A stretch of DNA of 64,000 bases from Sutcliffiella horikoshii (GTDB lineage: Bacteria > Bacillota > Bacilli > Bacillales > Bacillaceae_I), in assembly GCF_019931755.1 (NCBI RefSeq), contig NZ_CP082918.1:3576001-3640000 (forward strand), in the 5' to 3' direction. A program made the position numbers and the translations under genes. Of this stretch, positions 1 through 9,135 are shown in pieces. Each line of letters begins with the position of its first letter. Position 1 is the stretch's first letter. Under the pieces are notes generated by a model. That model searched no databases and had not been told where the DNA came from. It was given only the letters and a program-made list of their open reading frames with translations.

Positions 1-1340
1 CCTCCGGATGAAGTAGTCTGTCCACCTCCAGAAGATGTGGTCTGTCCACCGCCTGCTGAAGTTGTTTGTCCCCCTCCTGCAGAGGTGCTACGCACAACAG
101 CTCCACCACTCTCTATACCTCTTGAATATCCGCGAAAATAGTCAGTTTCAAACCACAGCGTAAGTTCGTTTATATTCACCATTCCGTCGGGCAAAAAGAA
201 TACAATTTCGGCAGGGTGCTCGTCGTCAGCATTGTCGTTATAAGAATAAGATAGGAGATTCGTTGCGCCTTGGGCATAGACTTCGTTAATTTTCTGTCTT
301 CGTTCTAAATCAGCTTGCGTCGTGCTCAAATCTTCTGTCAAACTACCAATCTCTAATTGGGTATTGCCGGGGGTGCCTTTAGTATCTGGCCGGTGTTCTT
401 TCATAATTAATAAATCCATACTAGGAAAATCATCTAGTTCTAAGCGGACCACATTTCCTTCTTTCAGCTCATCAATTTTGGCACCTGTTATTTTAGAAAC
501 ATCTGCAGCTGACACTACCAAGGAGACAATTGGCTCTTTCCACCTTTTTAGGAGTGCTTGACTGCTGGCCATTAAAGTTGCAGCATCTTCAAAACGTTTG
601 TCTACCCAAACGGTCTCTAAAATTCCATTCTCAGCGACTGATTCTGCATCCTCGATGTAAGGAACCCCGTTATTCACAGACTCTATGGTCAATTGATTTA
701 CGCCTTCTCCGTACCCTAATGGATATATGCGATTGAAGACGCTCATGGGATTCTCTTCTATTTCAAAGTTAATTAGATTATGTCGCTCTTTTATCCGACA
801 AACCGGTTCTATATTCGGCCGAACAAGATTCAGGGTCCACGGATATGTGGTTGTGTCCCATGTCCATCGGTATTGCTCATCAAATGGTTTGGTCACACTG
901 AAAATTGCAGATAGTAAATTTTCGTTTTCCCACAAGTAATGAAAATATCGAGTGATTTCAACAGATCCCAGTTGCCAATGCGGTTCTTTTTGCTGGCCCA
1001 AGAGATACTCCAGTACTTCGTTGGTTGGCAGGTTGGTTAACTGGTGATCTTTGAACAACGTACTTCCTAAGAGAGTTGCAAGAACATGCTCGCATTCAAA
1101 AGAAACGGATAAGGAACTTTTAGATGTCTTTTTAGGAATGATTCTAAAGAGACCGATGTATTCTGATTCAACTGAAATCTCAACGTATTTCAACAACTTT
1201 ACCTTTTGAATTTTCTTGTCATTTATCGGCAAAGAAAATGATGCTTGCCATATCTGATTATTGGTTCTTGTGTAAGAAATAGCATAAGCATTTTCAAGTA
1301 TGGCTGTTACATTTCTTTGTAGATCTAGTGTTTTTATCAC
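1..1340 (-). CDS. Phage tail hub / prophage endopeptidase tail protein (Tal-like), partial
   Basis: The frame opens at GTG 1340 behind GAGGGTGG and stays open to the window edge, so only the N-terminal 446 codons are visible. The first 330 or so residues resemble the prophage endopeptidase tail family (gp27-like tail hub), which sits at the tail tip under Dit and often carries a wall-degrading domain further on. Near the edge the protein turns into a glycine-rich linker made of GGGQTT heptads. It is separated from Dit by two other genes and a terminator, which is unusual. The C-terminal domain is outside the window. Confidence 0.8.
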   Translation of the reverse strand, partial: MIKTLDLQRNVTAILENAYAISYTRTNNQIWQASFSLPINDKKIQKVKLLKYVEISVESEYIGLFRIIPKKTSKSSLSVSFECEHVLATLLGSTLFKDHQLTNLPTNEVLEYLLGQQKEPHWQLGSVEITRYFHYLWENENLLSAIFSVTKPFDEQYRWTWDTTTYPWTLNLVRPNIEPVCRIKERHNLINFEIEENPMSVFNRIYPLGYGEGVNQLTIESVNNGVPYIEDAESVAENGILETVWVDKRFEDAATLMASSQALLKRWKEPIVSLVVSAADVSKITGAKIDELKEGNVVRLELDDFPSMDLLIMKEHRPDTKGTPGNTQLEIGSLTEDLSTTQADLERRQKINEVYAQGATNLLSYSYNDNADDEHPAEIVFFLPDGMVNINELTLWFETDYFRGYSRGIESGGAVVRSTSAGGGQTTSAGGGQTTSSGGGQTTSSG

Positions 1341-1470
1341 TAATTGACCACCCTCTTTTTGCTCAATTATTTAGCATCATTTTAGGGAATCTAGACCGTC
1401 TAAAAAACTTTGTGCTTATTTAGAACTTATTTAGAAGTTTCCCCATGAGACTTGTTATACTTTCAAGACG

Positions 1471-1502
1471 AAAAAAAGAGCCTGTGATTGGGCTCTTTTT
1501 TC
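1471..1502 (-). terminator. Rho-independent terminator between the polymerase gene and the tail hub gene
   Basis: AAGAGCC and GGCTCTT form a stem around a 7-8 nt loop, flanked by A-runs and T-runs, so it can work in both directions. It follows the polymerase gene on the minus strand and precedes the tail hub gene, which would need readthrough or its own promoter. Confidence 0.7.
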
Positions 1503-1539
1503 ATTTCATTTATAATTCTTCTTACCGCACTCTTTCCTC

Positions 1540-2766
1540 CTACTGAGTAGTTTTTAAATAGATGTGTTTGTGTATTAAGCCCAAAAATAAACAGAAAATA
1601 GTAAAATAATAAAACCACCCCTGCATAATCGGCTCTAGTAAAAATGTTACAATCATCGCAGTAAAACAGGATATAACTAATCCTTTTAAAAATACTGGTA
1701 AATCACTTTTAAGGAATGTCCTTAATGAAATTAATCCCAATAGAGAAAAAATAACTAACAAGACGAAAGGTATCAATCCTGCATCGTATCCCACATCGAG
1801 CCAAAGATTGTGAGCATAGTTTAATGATAACTCTGTTTTCCTTCCGCCAGATGGATAGCTGAACATACCTTTAAAAGATTCGCCCCAGGCTGTAAAACGA
1901 GGATCATCAATAGCCGAGAAGTTTCTCATTCTATTTCCGATAGTAGTGCTGAACCATTTGTCTTTAACTCCAAATATGTTTCCAATGAATAACAGAAAAC
2001 CAAGAATAGAGAAAAAGAAAATAATAACCGTGCTCATTATTTTCCTCGGTGTTAATTTTGTCGTATAAAAAAACACCGCAATACACGAAGCGCCTAGTAT
2101 GAGAAGCCCAGTTCTATTCCCAAGACTCAGGGAAACATAGATAGATATAGCCGAAACCGCTAAGATAAGGAGTTTGGTTATTTTCATTTTCTTTATATTG
2201 TTGTCCCTGAGAAACAATAAAGGTGTTAAGGCAATTCCAAGTGATACATAGGTATTCATTCCAGTTGCAGAAAGGAAATTCTCGCCCCATAAACTCATTA
2301 CAGCACGTCCGCCGTATGTGGGGGAAGCATTTTCAAGACTTCCATATATCTGCGTTGTTCTAACTATGCTCAGTATCGCAAACAACATCGTACTAATTGC
2401 CACCGTAAAAATCAGACAATAACTTTTTTTGATGGGGTTTTTGTTGTTGATAAAAGCGTACCCCGTCCAATAAAAAACAATTGGCGCAATAAGGTAGCCA
2501 CCCAATACTAAGGTAACATCAGAAAACCCATACAATTTTACAGTTATAGCGTAATAAGCACTAAATAACATGAGTAGCGAACTCATAATTATTAATCGTT
2601 TAGTCATCTCCTTGAATATTATTTTCCAAAGAATAAAAGGTAGTAACAAGAAAGCAATTACTATTCCTTTATTTAAAAAGTTGGCTGCATACAGGCCGAC
2701 AATTATAATAAACAGTATTTCTGCATTTGATAATTTTGAGTTTTGGCCCATTTGTGTAGTTGTCAT
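1540..2766 (-). CDS. O-antigen ligase / polysaccharide polymerase family membrane protein in the prophage tail module
   Basis: A polytopic membrane protein of about 408 residues with ten or more hydrophobic segments. The GNRTG stretch and a periplasm-side-like loop with the AHNLWLDVGYDAG motif are typical of the Wzy/WaaL (Wzy_C) family, which polymerises or transfers lipid-linked glycans. The start is placed at ATG 2766 because AGGGGTG lies 6 nt upstream; a TTG at 2799 has no such site. In a Gram-positive host the likely substrate would be a surface polysaccharide or teichuronic-type polymer, not O-antigen. Location inside the late tail operon suggests a lysogenic conversion or receptor-altering gene; that role is inference. 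Confidence 0.75.
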   Translation of the reverse strand: MTTTQMGQNSKLSNAEILFIIIVGLYAANFLNKGIVIAFLLLPFILWKIIFKEMTKRLIIMSSLLMLFSAYYAITVKLYGFSDVTLVLGGYLIAPIVFYWTGYAFINNKNPIKKSYCLIFTVAISTMLFAILSIVRTTQIYGSLENASPTYGGRAVMSLWGENFLSATGMNTYVSLGIALTPLLFLRDNNIKKMKITKLLILAVSAISIYVSLSLGNRTGLLILGASCIAVFFYTTKLTPRKIMSTVIIFFFSILGFLLFIGNIFGVKDKWFSTTIGNRMRNFSAIDDPRFTAWGESFKGMFSYPSGGRKTELSLNYAHNLWLDVGYDAGLIPFVLLVIFSLLGLISLRTFLKSDLPVFLKGLVISCFTAMIVTFLLEPIMQGWFYYFTIFCLFLGLIHKHIYLKTTQ

Positions 2767-2812
2767 GTTATTCACCCCTTGAAAATAATACCATGACAAC
2801 TAATTTTTTTCA

Positions 2813-4498
2813 TTACTTATTGTTAAAATAAGTAACACTACCTCGGATTGAAGTAATACCTTGCAACTTGTGTGTGTACATATTCATATCCGTCGAATTT
2901 GGGTATTTTTGATTGCGTATAAATAATCTATTAGTTGCTCCATCCACCACCCCGTATAGATTCATTACAGAAGTAGAACTCCCATAATGTTCTATCGGAA
3001 AGGTGAAATACCCTTGTATAGGCTTAGTTGTTTCTGGTAATGTCACTACTAATAAACGAGTCGTAGGTAAAGCAGAAACGTCTCCAATATCTATCCGAAA
3101 AGTGTAATGAGTAAGCATTTCATCAGTGATATAATTACCAACTACATTTGTTGTTGGAACATCTCCTTCAACGGCAGTTGATCCAGAGTTAAGATACTGT
3201 AACTTAGATGAAAAAGATTTGCTTGTTAGACGATTTTTCTTTAATGATTTGACAACTCTTTTTAATTCCCAGTCCACTCCCCCTACAGAAGCATCACCCA
3301 TCAGGTTATAGTACAAAACCAAGTTCAGGTCTGTTGCCGTTTCTTCGAAAATAACTGCTGGTTTATATAAACCCCTCCCAGCTACAGCCCTCGTTAATAG
3401 ATTTTCAGATGATAAAGAAAACCCGAAACCATCAGACGACTTAAAGAGCATGATATTATTAAATTGCAAATCATCCGCAATCATAATCAAGCCTTCTGCG
3501 GATTGGTACATTTCAAAATGCCATAACGTCTTACTTGTACCCTGCACTTCGCATGTAGTTAAATTTGTCCACGTTTTTAGATCATCACTTTGAACCCTTT
3601 TCAATTTGTAGCCATCTGTTATATCAATGAAATACATAAAGTATCTACCGTTAAGATACACGACATCCGGTGACACAATTGCATTTGAAGATTGATAGAT
3701 AATTTCTTTTTCTGACCAAGTGCGCCCATCATCTGAACTTTGTAACCAGTAACGGTCACTAATCCCTGTACCGTTTTCACGATAGATCAAATGTAATGTA
3801 TAACCATTTTTATCTAATATCCAACAAGGGTCAGAATAGTGTCTTCCTTGTGCTGGATAAGGTTGCAGTGGATTAGTAACTCCGGGAGGATTTAGCCAAT
3901 TCTTTCCGTCATTTGATACATAAATACAAGGATTTTCATACGCTTCACTATTGTCCTTGTATGGAGTGATAGCCATCCAATAGTTATAACCGTTCCACTT
4001 TCTAGGGAAGTTAATAATCTGCGGATGTACGTATTCGGTATTTCCGTATGGTGATACTGGCATATTCACATTTGTAGCAGTATCAACGGAGTCTATTGCC
4101 ACACTTACGAGGTCTATGCTATTTCTCCCAATAAACCTTGTATTAATGGGATTGGAAATAACAGACTGCGTATTTTGTGCCAAGAGCGCGGTAACGTTTT
4201 GATTCTCTGTCCGCACTCTATGGTCAGGAGAGTCGTAAACTGTACCATCTGTACCAATCTTCAATTGTTCTACAGCTGGGTCAATGGTGGACGCGCCTAT
4301 CACTTGATCTACTTGCGTTTGTACATAATCTGCAGTTTCATTCGCTTGGTTTGCTACGTTCAGCGATTGTTCTGCCGTATTTTTTGCTGATTCCGAATCA
4401 ACTTTTGCTTTTTCTGCTGCATCGATTGCATCATTTATATATTCTACTCCCTTATAGATAGGAAATCCTACCCCAATCGGAATTTTTGGAAGAGGCAT
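2813..4498 (-). CDS. Phage receptor-binding / tail fibre protein with beta-propeller domain
   Basis: 561 residues behind a strong GGTGGTG site. Residues 20-75 are an Ala/Glu-rich heptad coiled coil (AEKAKVDSESAKNTAEQ), typical of trimeric fibre stalks. Residues about 150-430 show repeated blades such as YVSNDGKNW, SSDDGRTW and QSDDLKTW, the Asp-box pattern of sialidase or GH43/GH32-like five-bladed propellers that bind or cut glycans. The last 110 residues look like a small beta-rich tip domain. It follows Dit with a 13-bp gap. Whether it has enzyme activity cannot be told; catalytic residues were not assigned. Confidence 0.7.
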   Translation of the reverse strand: MPLPKIPIGVGFPIYKGVEYINDAIDAAEKAKVDSESAKNTAEQSLNVANQANETADYVQTQVDQVIGASTIDPAVEQLKIGTDGTVYDSPDHRVRTENQNVTALLAQNTQSVISNPINTRFIGRNSIDLVSVAIDSVDTATNVNMPVSPYGNTEYVHPQIINFPRKWNGYNYWMAITPYKDNSEAYENPCIYVSNDGKNWLNPPGVTNPLQPYPAQGRHYSDPCWILDKNGYTLHLIYRENGTGISDRYWLQSSDDGRTWSEKEIIYQSSNAIVSPDVVYLNGRYFMYFIDITDGYKLKRVQSDDLKTWTNLTTCEVQGTSKTLWHFEMYQSAEGLIMIADDLQFNNIMLFKSSDGFGFSLSSENLLTRAVAGRGLYKPAVIFEETATDLNLVLYYNLMGDASVGGVDWELKRVVKSLKKNRLTSKSFSSKLQYLNSGSTAVEGDVPTTNVVGNYITDEMLTHYTFRIDIGDVSALPTTRLLVVTLPETTKPIQGYFTFPIEHYGSSTSVMNLYGVVDGATNRLFIRNQKYPNSTDMNMYTHKLQGITSIRGSVTYFNNK

Positions 4499-4511
4499 AT
4501 CACCACCGTCC

Positions 4512-5309
4512 TTACGTGTATTGGTCTCTCACTTTTATTGAAAAATTCAAATTCATATTTGAACCTGTGATGTATATTTCATTGGTTCCTGGCATCAAGG
4601 TTATAAATTCACCGAGGATAAAGGTCTCTTGTCCGTCTTTAATAAACTCATAATCTTTTCCTTTAACTTCGAATGTTGCATTAGTAAAGGTTCCTAAAGA
4701 AAAAGATTTCCCATTCCCCTCGATTACAACGTTTTCACCCGAACCAATGATTAAGAATTCAGGAATAATTGCAGTGCCATTTATTGTTGTTTTTACAGTC
4801 TGTGGAGACGTAATTGTGACATCGTTTACGTACAATGTGTCTATAGAATAGCTATCATCAAAAGTAACTAGAGTACTGTCCCAGTTGATTTCATGATTCT
4901 CAACATTTGCATATTTGACTGGATCATTGGCAACAAAGTTTATTTTAAGTATGAATTCTTCTTCAGCTCGGCTGGGTACTATGGGCCCGTTTAGCTTCAC
5001 CATGTAATGCATATCTGGCTCATAATCACGTACCATCTTTATTTCTCTTGGCTTCCCATAAGGATCCAATAAAAAAGCAACGAGCTCATTAACTCGCCGC
5101 TGCATATTCATATGAAACTGGTCTATGATTTTTAAAGAATAAGAGAAAGGACGTTCTCTTACTTCATCTCCGAAATCCCACAATCCTTTCCTACCAGGTA
5201 TTGCTACCGTTATGCTTTCGTAGTTTGGAGTTGAAGGATCTTCATTATTACCTGGCTCACAAAAAAATCCAAAGTCTTCAAATCGATAGTTGTCATCCAT
5301 TGTGATCAT
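4512..5309 (-). CDS. Distal tail protein (Dit, siphovirus tail component family)
   Basis: 265 residues with the N-terminal pattern of the Sipho_tail family (ITVAIPGRKG, then ERPFSYSLKI and the AFLLDPYGKPREI segment), which forms the hexameric ring joining tail tube to baseplate. The C-terminal half is a beta-rich galectin-like region. Its ATG overlaps the tape measure stop by 4 nt (ATGA), so the two are translationally coupled, and the order tape measure then Dit is standard for siphophages. Confidence 0.85.
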   Translation of the reverse strand: MITMDDNYRFEDFGFFCEPGNNEDPSTPNYESITVAIPGRKGLWDFGDEVRERPFSYSLKIIDQFHMNMQRRVNELVAFLLDPYGKPREIKMVRDYEPDMHYMVKLNGPIVPSRAEEEFILKINFVANDPVKYANVENHEINWDSTLVTFDDSYSIDTLYVNDVTITSPQTVKTTINGTAIIPEFLIIGSGENVVIEGNGKSFSLGTFTNATFEVKGKDYEFIKDGQETFILGEFITLMPGTNEIYITGSNMNLNFSIKVRDQYT

Positions 5310-7474
5310 ACTAAAATTACCCCCTGAGATCGGGCTTTGACTTTGTTTGTCTGTTGGATTTTCCTACTCATTCCGGGAGCTAATTTGGTATTCATCTCAT
5401 CTGTATCAAGATACACATGAACATCAACTTTTCCACCGGATCCACCCATTGTTGCTGCTATTCCTTTTCCAATATCACCTAATGTTTTTTCATTCAGTGG
5501 GATTAATGCTTCATTCTCTCCTGGCACTTCACCTGCGCCTTGTAACTTACCTCCGTATGCTCCAAAAATGGTTGGTTGCGTGAAAATTCCACCTTTAGCA
5601 TTCCATTTAATTCCTATACTCGGAACACTTGGTGGCATTAAACTGAAACCTCCACTAATTGTAAACTTAGGTAGTTTAGGTTTGGGAATTTCAATCTTTA
5701 ATTTTTCTTTTAGTCCTGTGAAAAAACCCTTTATTTTCTCTAGATTTTCAAAGAATTTATTCTTTAATTCAATTGCTTTTCCTACAGACTTAGAAACCAT
5801 ATCAGCGATTAAATCTCTCAAATAGGTAAAGGTGGCTTTCCCAACAACCTTTATTTCGTCCCAGTTTTTATAGAGGAGGACCCCAATCGCAATAAAGCCA
5901 CCAATTACTGCAGTAATGGCTAGGATTATACCTATCAAAGGTAATAGTCCTATGCCAAGTGCACCTGCTCCTAAAGCGAGAGCAGTAAATATTGTAGATA
6001 AAACAACTCCAGCTACAGTTAAGGCACCAACGGCAGAAGTTGTAACTGCAATCCCTGTTGTCAATTTAGGATGTTCATTAGCCCATTCAATTATCTTTGT
6101 TGTAAATTCTGCTACATCTGTTACCAGTGGAGTTAATGTCTTTGCTAGCTCAGCAAGGGCCATTTGTTGATCTATTAAAGCTTCTTCGTGTGCAACTAAC
6201 TCAGGATTCATTTTTTTATATTCTTCATACGCTGAAGCCAATCCCAACTCCGATAATTGTCGAAGGACATAATCCGTGTCCCGCCCGACTAATTTAGCCA
6301 TTTCTAGACCTCGATTAAACCTTTCAAGTTCCACACCACTACGTTCTAAAAGCTCTGCAAATGGTCCAACAGCTTCACCAGTGGCGAATGTTTCTTGTAA
6401 ACCATCCGCAATACCTTCTGTTTTCAATGTGTCAGAGAATCTAATTGCAGCACCGTTAATTTCATCTATAACCTTTGCAAGTTGAGCCTCGTTCAAGTCA
6501 GTAGCCATTAGGTTAGCCATTGTTTCAACCGCTGAATCTGTTTCACCTGTTACCGCTGCAATCTTCCTGAAACCTTCTTCAATTGCCCCTACATTAAATC
6601 CAGCATTCAATGCGTTTGTTTCGAGTCGTGCTAGTTCTCTATTAAAATCACGCATGCTATCAACTAATCCACCGATGACAGCAGCAGGTGCAGCACCTGC
6701 TATCGCTTGCAAGCCCTTCTCAACACCATCAAGGGACTTTTTTGACTTTTTGCCACTATCCTCTAACTTATCAAGGTTTCTCTTGAAGTCCGCTACAGTA
6801 CTCTTAGCATCATTTAGTCTTGCATTTAATTGACGTACCTCTACAGAGTTCTCTCCATAAACTTTTTTGGTTGTTTCTAATTGACTCTCGAGGTTTTTAA
6901 CTGCACGATCAGTTAATTTCATTTGAGATTCTAATTGTTTTTGAGCCAGTTCGACTTTTTGAGCAGCACTTGCATTTTCTCCAAGTTCTGTATTCTGAAG
7001 TTTAAACGCGCTAGTAAGTTCCTTTTGTTCAGCTTCTAACAACTGACTTTCGCTCTTCAGCTTATCAAGCTTGTCCTCTGCATCCCTTGCCTCCTGGGCT
7101 TGTTCTGTCAGTCCTTTATTCACTCTTTCCATGGATTGTTGGAGAGAGGTTTCTGCTCGTTCAGCGTCTAAGAGCTTGCTGTACATTTGAGTCAGTTGGC
7201 CGGTGGTTGTTTTTGTGTCTTTGCTCATCGCATCATATTGAGCTCTTAACATTCCGGTACGTTTTTGAGCGCTTTCCATCTGTATTTCAAGTTTTTTCTT
7301 TTCAGCTCGAAGCTTGTCCGTTGCTTTCGCATCGTTGCCCATAGCTGCTATATGATTTTTGTACTCTTTAGCTGCTGTGTTCATCACTGCATTTATTTCC
7401 CTTAACGTTTCTGCATATTGAACTTGTCCATCCATTTTAAAATTTAGGATAACGTTTTTTTCTTTACTTGACAC
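5306..7474 (-). CDS. Tail tape measure protein
   Basis: 722 residues, GTG start behind AGGAGGTGAGG. Residues 1-250 are a long Lys/Glu/Gln-rich coiled coil, 450-540 hold several hydrophobic segments (including LLPLIGIILAITAVIGGF) and the C-terminal part ends in a short amphipathic region with a GGKVDVHVYLD stretch common in this family. The protein sets tail length and is probably ejected into the host membrane. At 722 residues it is short, implying a tail near 100 nm by the usual length rule. It follows the tail chaperone frameshift gene, as expected. Confidence 0.85.
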   Translation of the reverse strand: MSSKEKNVILNFKMDGQVQYAETLREINAVMNTAAKEYKNHIAAMGNDAKATDKLRAEKKKLEIQMESAQKRTGMLRAQYDAMSKDTKTTTGQLTQMYSKLLDAERAETSLQQSMERVNKGLTEQAQEARDAEDKLDKLKSESQLLEAEQKELTSAFKLQNTELGENASAAQKVELAQKQLESQMKLTDRAVKNLESQLETTKKVYGENSVEVRQLNARLNDAKSTVADFKRNLDKLEDSGKKSKKSLDGVEKGLQAIAGAAPAAVIGGLVDSMRDFNRELARLETNALNAGFNVGAIEEGFRKIAAVTGETDSAVETMANLMATDLNEAQLAKVIDEINGAAIRFSDTLKTEGIADGLQETFATGEAVGPFAELLERSGVELERFNRGLEMAKLVGRDTDYVLRQLSELGLASAYEEYKKMNPELVAHEEALIDQQMALAELAKTLTPLVTDVAEFTTKIIEWANEHPKLTTGIAVTTSAVGALTVAGVVLSTIFTALALGAGALGIGLLPLIGIILAITAVIGGFIAIGVLLYKNWDEIKVVGKATFTYLRDLIADMVSKSVGKAIELKNKFFENLEKIKGFFTGLKEKLKIEIPKPKLPKFTISGGFSLMPPSVPSIGIKWNAKGGIFTQPTIFGAYGGKLQGAGEVPGENEALIPLNEKTLGDIGKGIAATMGGSGGKVDVHVYLDTDEMNTKLAPGMSRKIQQTNKVKARSQGVILV

Positions 7475-7488
7475 ACCCTCACCTCCTA

Positions 7489-8105
7489 CTACAAAAATGG
7501 TGTCTCATCAAGGGTGTAGATTTTTTTAGAAAGACTATCTTCATTCAAAGCTTTTGGGTGGTGATAACGAATATGCATAATATATTGTTTGAGTAAATGA
7601 TTTGGTGTGATGTTGAAAAAGTCCTCCATAGTTAAACCTAGCAAGGTATTTCCAACATAAAAATAAAAGTCCCAATCTAATTCCGGTGATTGGGACGGTT
7701 CTTTTGTTTGAAAGACGTTCTTTTTTTTTCTGTTTTTATTTTTTTCATATCAGAGTTTTGGAAATTTTGATTGTTAAATAAATCAAGTGCCACTTGAAAA
7801 ATACCAGGTAGATCACTTAACGGGATGGAATTTTCCAATTCGTACGGTGTGCAATCTGTTCCGCCTGCTTTCACCATAGCATAAATAAGTGCGTTCATTA
7901 ATTTCACTTCATTTTTTCCTAGTTGAAGCTGTCCTTTTCCCAACATATTATTTACATCTTTTTCAAAGACATGGTAGGGTTTTCCGTAAGCTTCTTCTAC
8001 ATAAGGGAAAGATTTGAACGTGAATATTACAGGAATATCTACGCCTTGGATTCTGATTGTATCTCGATTGATATTTATGTTTACTAAATCACTGAGTCTT
8101 GTCAT
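7489..8105 (-). CDS. Tail assembly chaperone, long form made by -1 ribosomal frameshift (gpGT-like)
   Basis: The short chaperone frame contains A AAA AAA G at 7728-7721. A -1 slip after codon 128 leads into a frame that is open for 77 more codons to TAG 7489-7491. The extension contains ELDWDFYFYVGNTLL and MEDFFNITPNHLL, a pattern typical of the T-domain of siphophage chaperones. The long product would be 205 residues and would recruit tail tube protein to the tape measure. Position between tube and tape measure genes is the classic place. The frameshift is inferred from sequence; no conventional start serves the extension. Confidence 0.85.
7677..8105 (-). CDS. Tail assembly chaperone, short form (gpG-like)
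   Basis: 142 residues in the normal frame, ending in a Lys/Arg-rich tail just past the slippery A-run. Such G proteins coat the tape measure during tail assembly and are made in excess over the frameshifted GT form. It begins 4 bp after the tail tube gene stop. Confidence 0.8.
   Translation of the reverse strand: MTRLSDLVNININRDTIRIQGVDIPVIFTFKSFPYVEEAYGKPYHVFEKDVNNMLGKGQLQLGKNEVKLMNALIYAMVKAGGTDCTPYELENSIPLSDLPGIFQVALDLFNNQNFQNSDMKKIKTEKKRTSFKQKNRPNHRN
7722..7728 (-). promoter_or_regulatory. Slippery heptamer for -1 frameshift
   Basis: On the minus strand the zero-frame codons GAA AAA AAA AGA give the heptamer A AAA AAA followed by G. Both tRNA-Lys positions can re-pair one base back. The run of nine A residues makes this a strong slip site of the dnaX type. 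Confidence 0.8.
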
Positions 8106-8109
8106 TTAA

Positions 8110-8748
8110 TTATGCCCCCGTTCCACCTGTGTCGGGTACCAGACTTGCCAGCTGAGATTCGTCACAAATTACTTGAGCCATAAAGTCTTCTGCTTTTATA
8201 CCTTCAGCTGTTGTTCTAGCAGAATTAAAGTCAACTTTAGTGTTTGCGTTAAATAGAAGTGGAGTAGCAGTCATTACAATTTGTTGAGTCGGAATCGTCG
8301 CCTCATCGTTTGTTGTTGTATATGATTCGTCATCTGTTGTGACTTGGACCCGAGGGAACCACCTAGCCATCTTACTACCATCATTCAATGGTGCGATAAA
8401 GCCAATCGCAAAATAAGGGTACTCCGTTAAGTTTGAAGAGTCGAAAACCACCCCATTCACTGGTGTCTTTCCGTGCATCTTATCTTTAACCTCAACAGGT
8501 AAGGATGTATGATCTAGAGTAAGTGTGTACTGATTATTCTTTGTCGCACTTACAAAAATTTTATTACTAGCCCATTTCCGGACAGTAGCTGGCGCCCCTG
8601 CGATTCCAATGGTTTCAATTGTTGGCAGTTCATACATTTCGATGTCATAGGTAGGTAGCTCGCCAGCTGAATCTTTTCCTCCGGTCATAAAGGCAATAAA
8701 TAAATTTTCTACCCCCACCGGATAAAGCATTTCTTTTGCTTTTGTCAT
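8110..8748 (-). CDS. Major tail tube protein (phi13/TP901-1-like family)
   Basis: 212 residues, beta-rich, with the features of the phi13-type major tail protein: an N-terminal YPVGVENLFIAFMTGG segment, central YPYFAIGFIAPLNDGS, then a C-terminal VDFN...EDF stretch. Hundreds of copies stack as hexameric rings to form the tail tube. It lies between the tail completion genes and the chaperone pair, as in other long-tailed phages. Confidence 0.8.
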   Translation of the reverse strand: MTKAKEMLYPVGVENLFIAFMTGGKDSAGELPTYDIEMYELPTIETIGIAGAPATVRKWASNKIFVSATKNNQYTLTLDHTSLPVEVKDKMHGKTPVNGVVFDSSNLTEYPYFAIGFIAPLNDGSKMARWFPRVQVTTDDESYTTTNDEATIPTQQIVMTATPLLFNANTKVDFNSARTTAEGIKAEDFMAQVICDESQLASLVPDTGGTGA

Positions 8749-8754
8749 GAATAA

Positions 8755-9135
8755 TTATCCTCCCATTTTCTTTATTATTTTATTAGCCATGATGTCTGCT
8801 ATCTTATCGCCTTCTGCATCAAATGTGTTCTGGACAAAGTGTTGTCCTTTCACCCTTCCGCGACCGTTTGCTTTTTTATGACCATGTTCAACCATGTGCC
8901 AATAGAATGCTCCGTCTTCAAATTCTACGGAAACACGATCGTTTTTAACTACAACTTTCAAGCTATCCCTTAGATGTTTTTTATTTAAATTAGATTTCTT
9001 TATGCGGGGCCTAAGTTTTTCTACAAAATATTCCGCTGCTTCTTCTAGAACGTTTTTTTCAACAGTTTTATTTACTTTTAAAAGTGTATTTATTTCCCTA
9101 ATAGCCTCTTCAAAACCATTATTGTTGGCTGACAT
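8755..9135 (-). CDS. HK97 gp10-like tail completion protein
   Basis: 126 residues. The segment EYFVEKLRPRIKKSN followed by a DRVSVEFED and WHMVEHGHKKANGRG pattern is characteristic of the HK97 gp10-like family found between head-closure and tail tube genes. Start overlaps the upstream stop by one base. Role in head-tail joining is by family and position. Confidence 0.75.
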   Translation of the reverse strand: MSANNNGFEEAIREINTLLKVNKTVEKNVLEEAAEYFVEKLRPRIKKSNLNKKHLRDSLKVVVKNDRVSVEFEDGAFYWHMVEHGHKKANGRGRVKGQHFVQNTFDAEGDKIADIMANKIIKKMGG

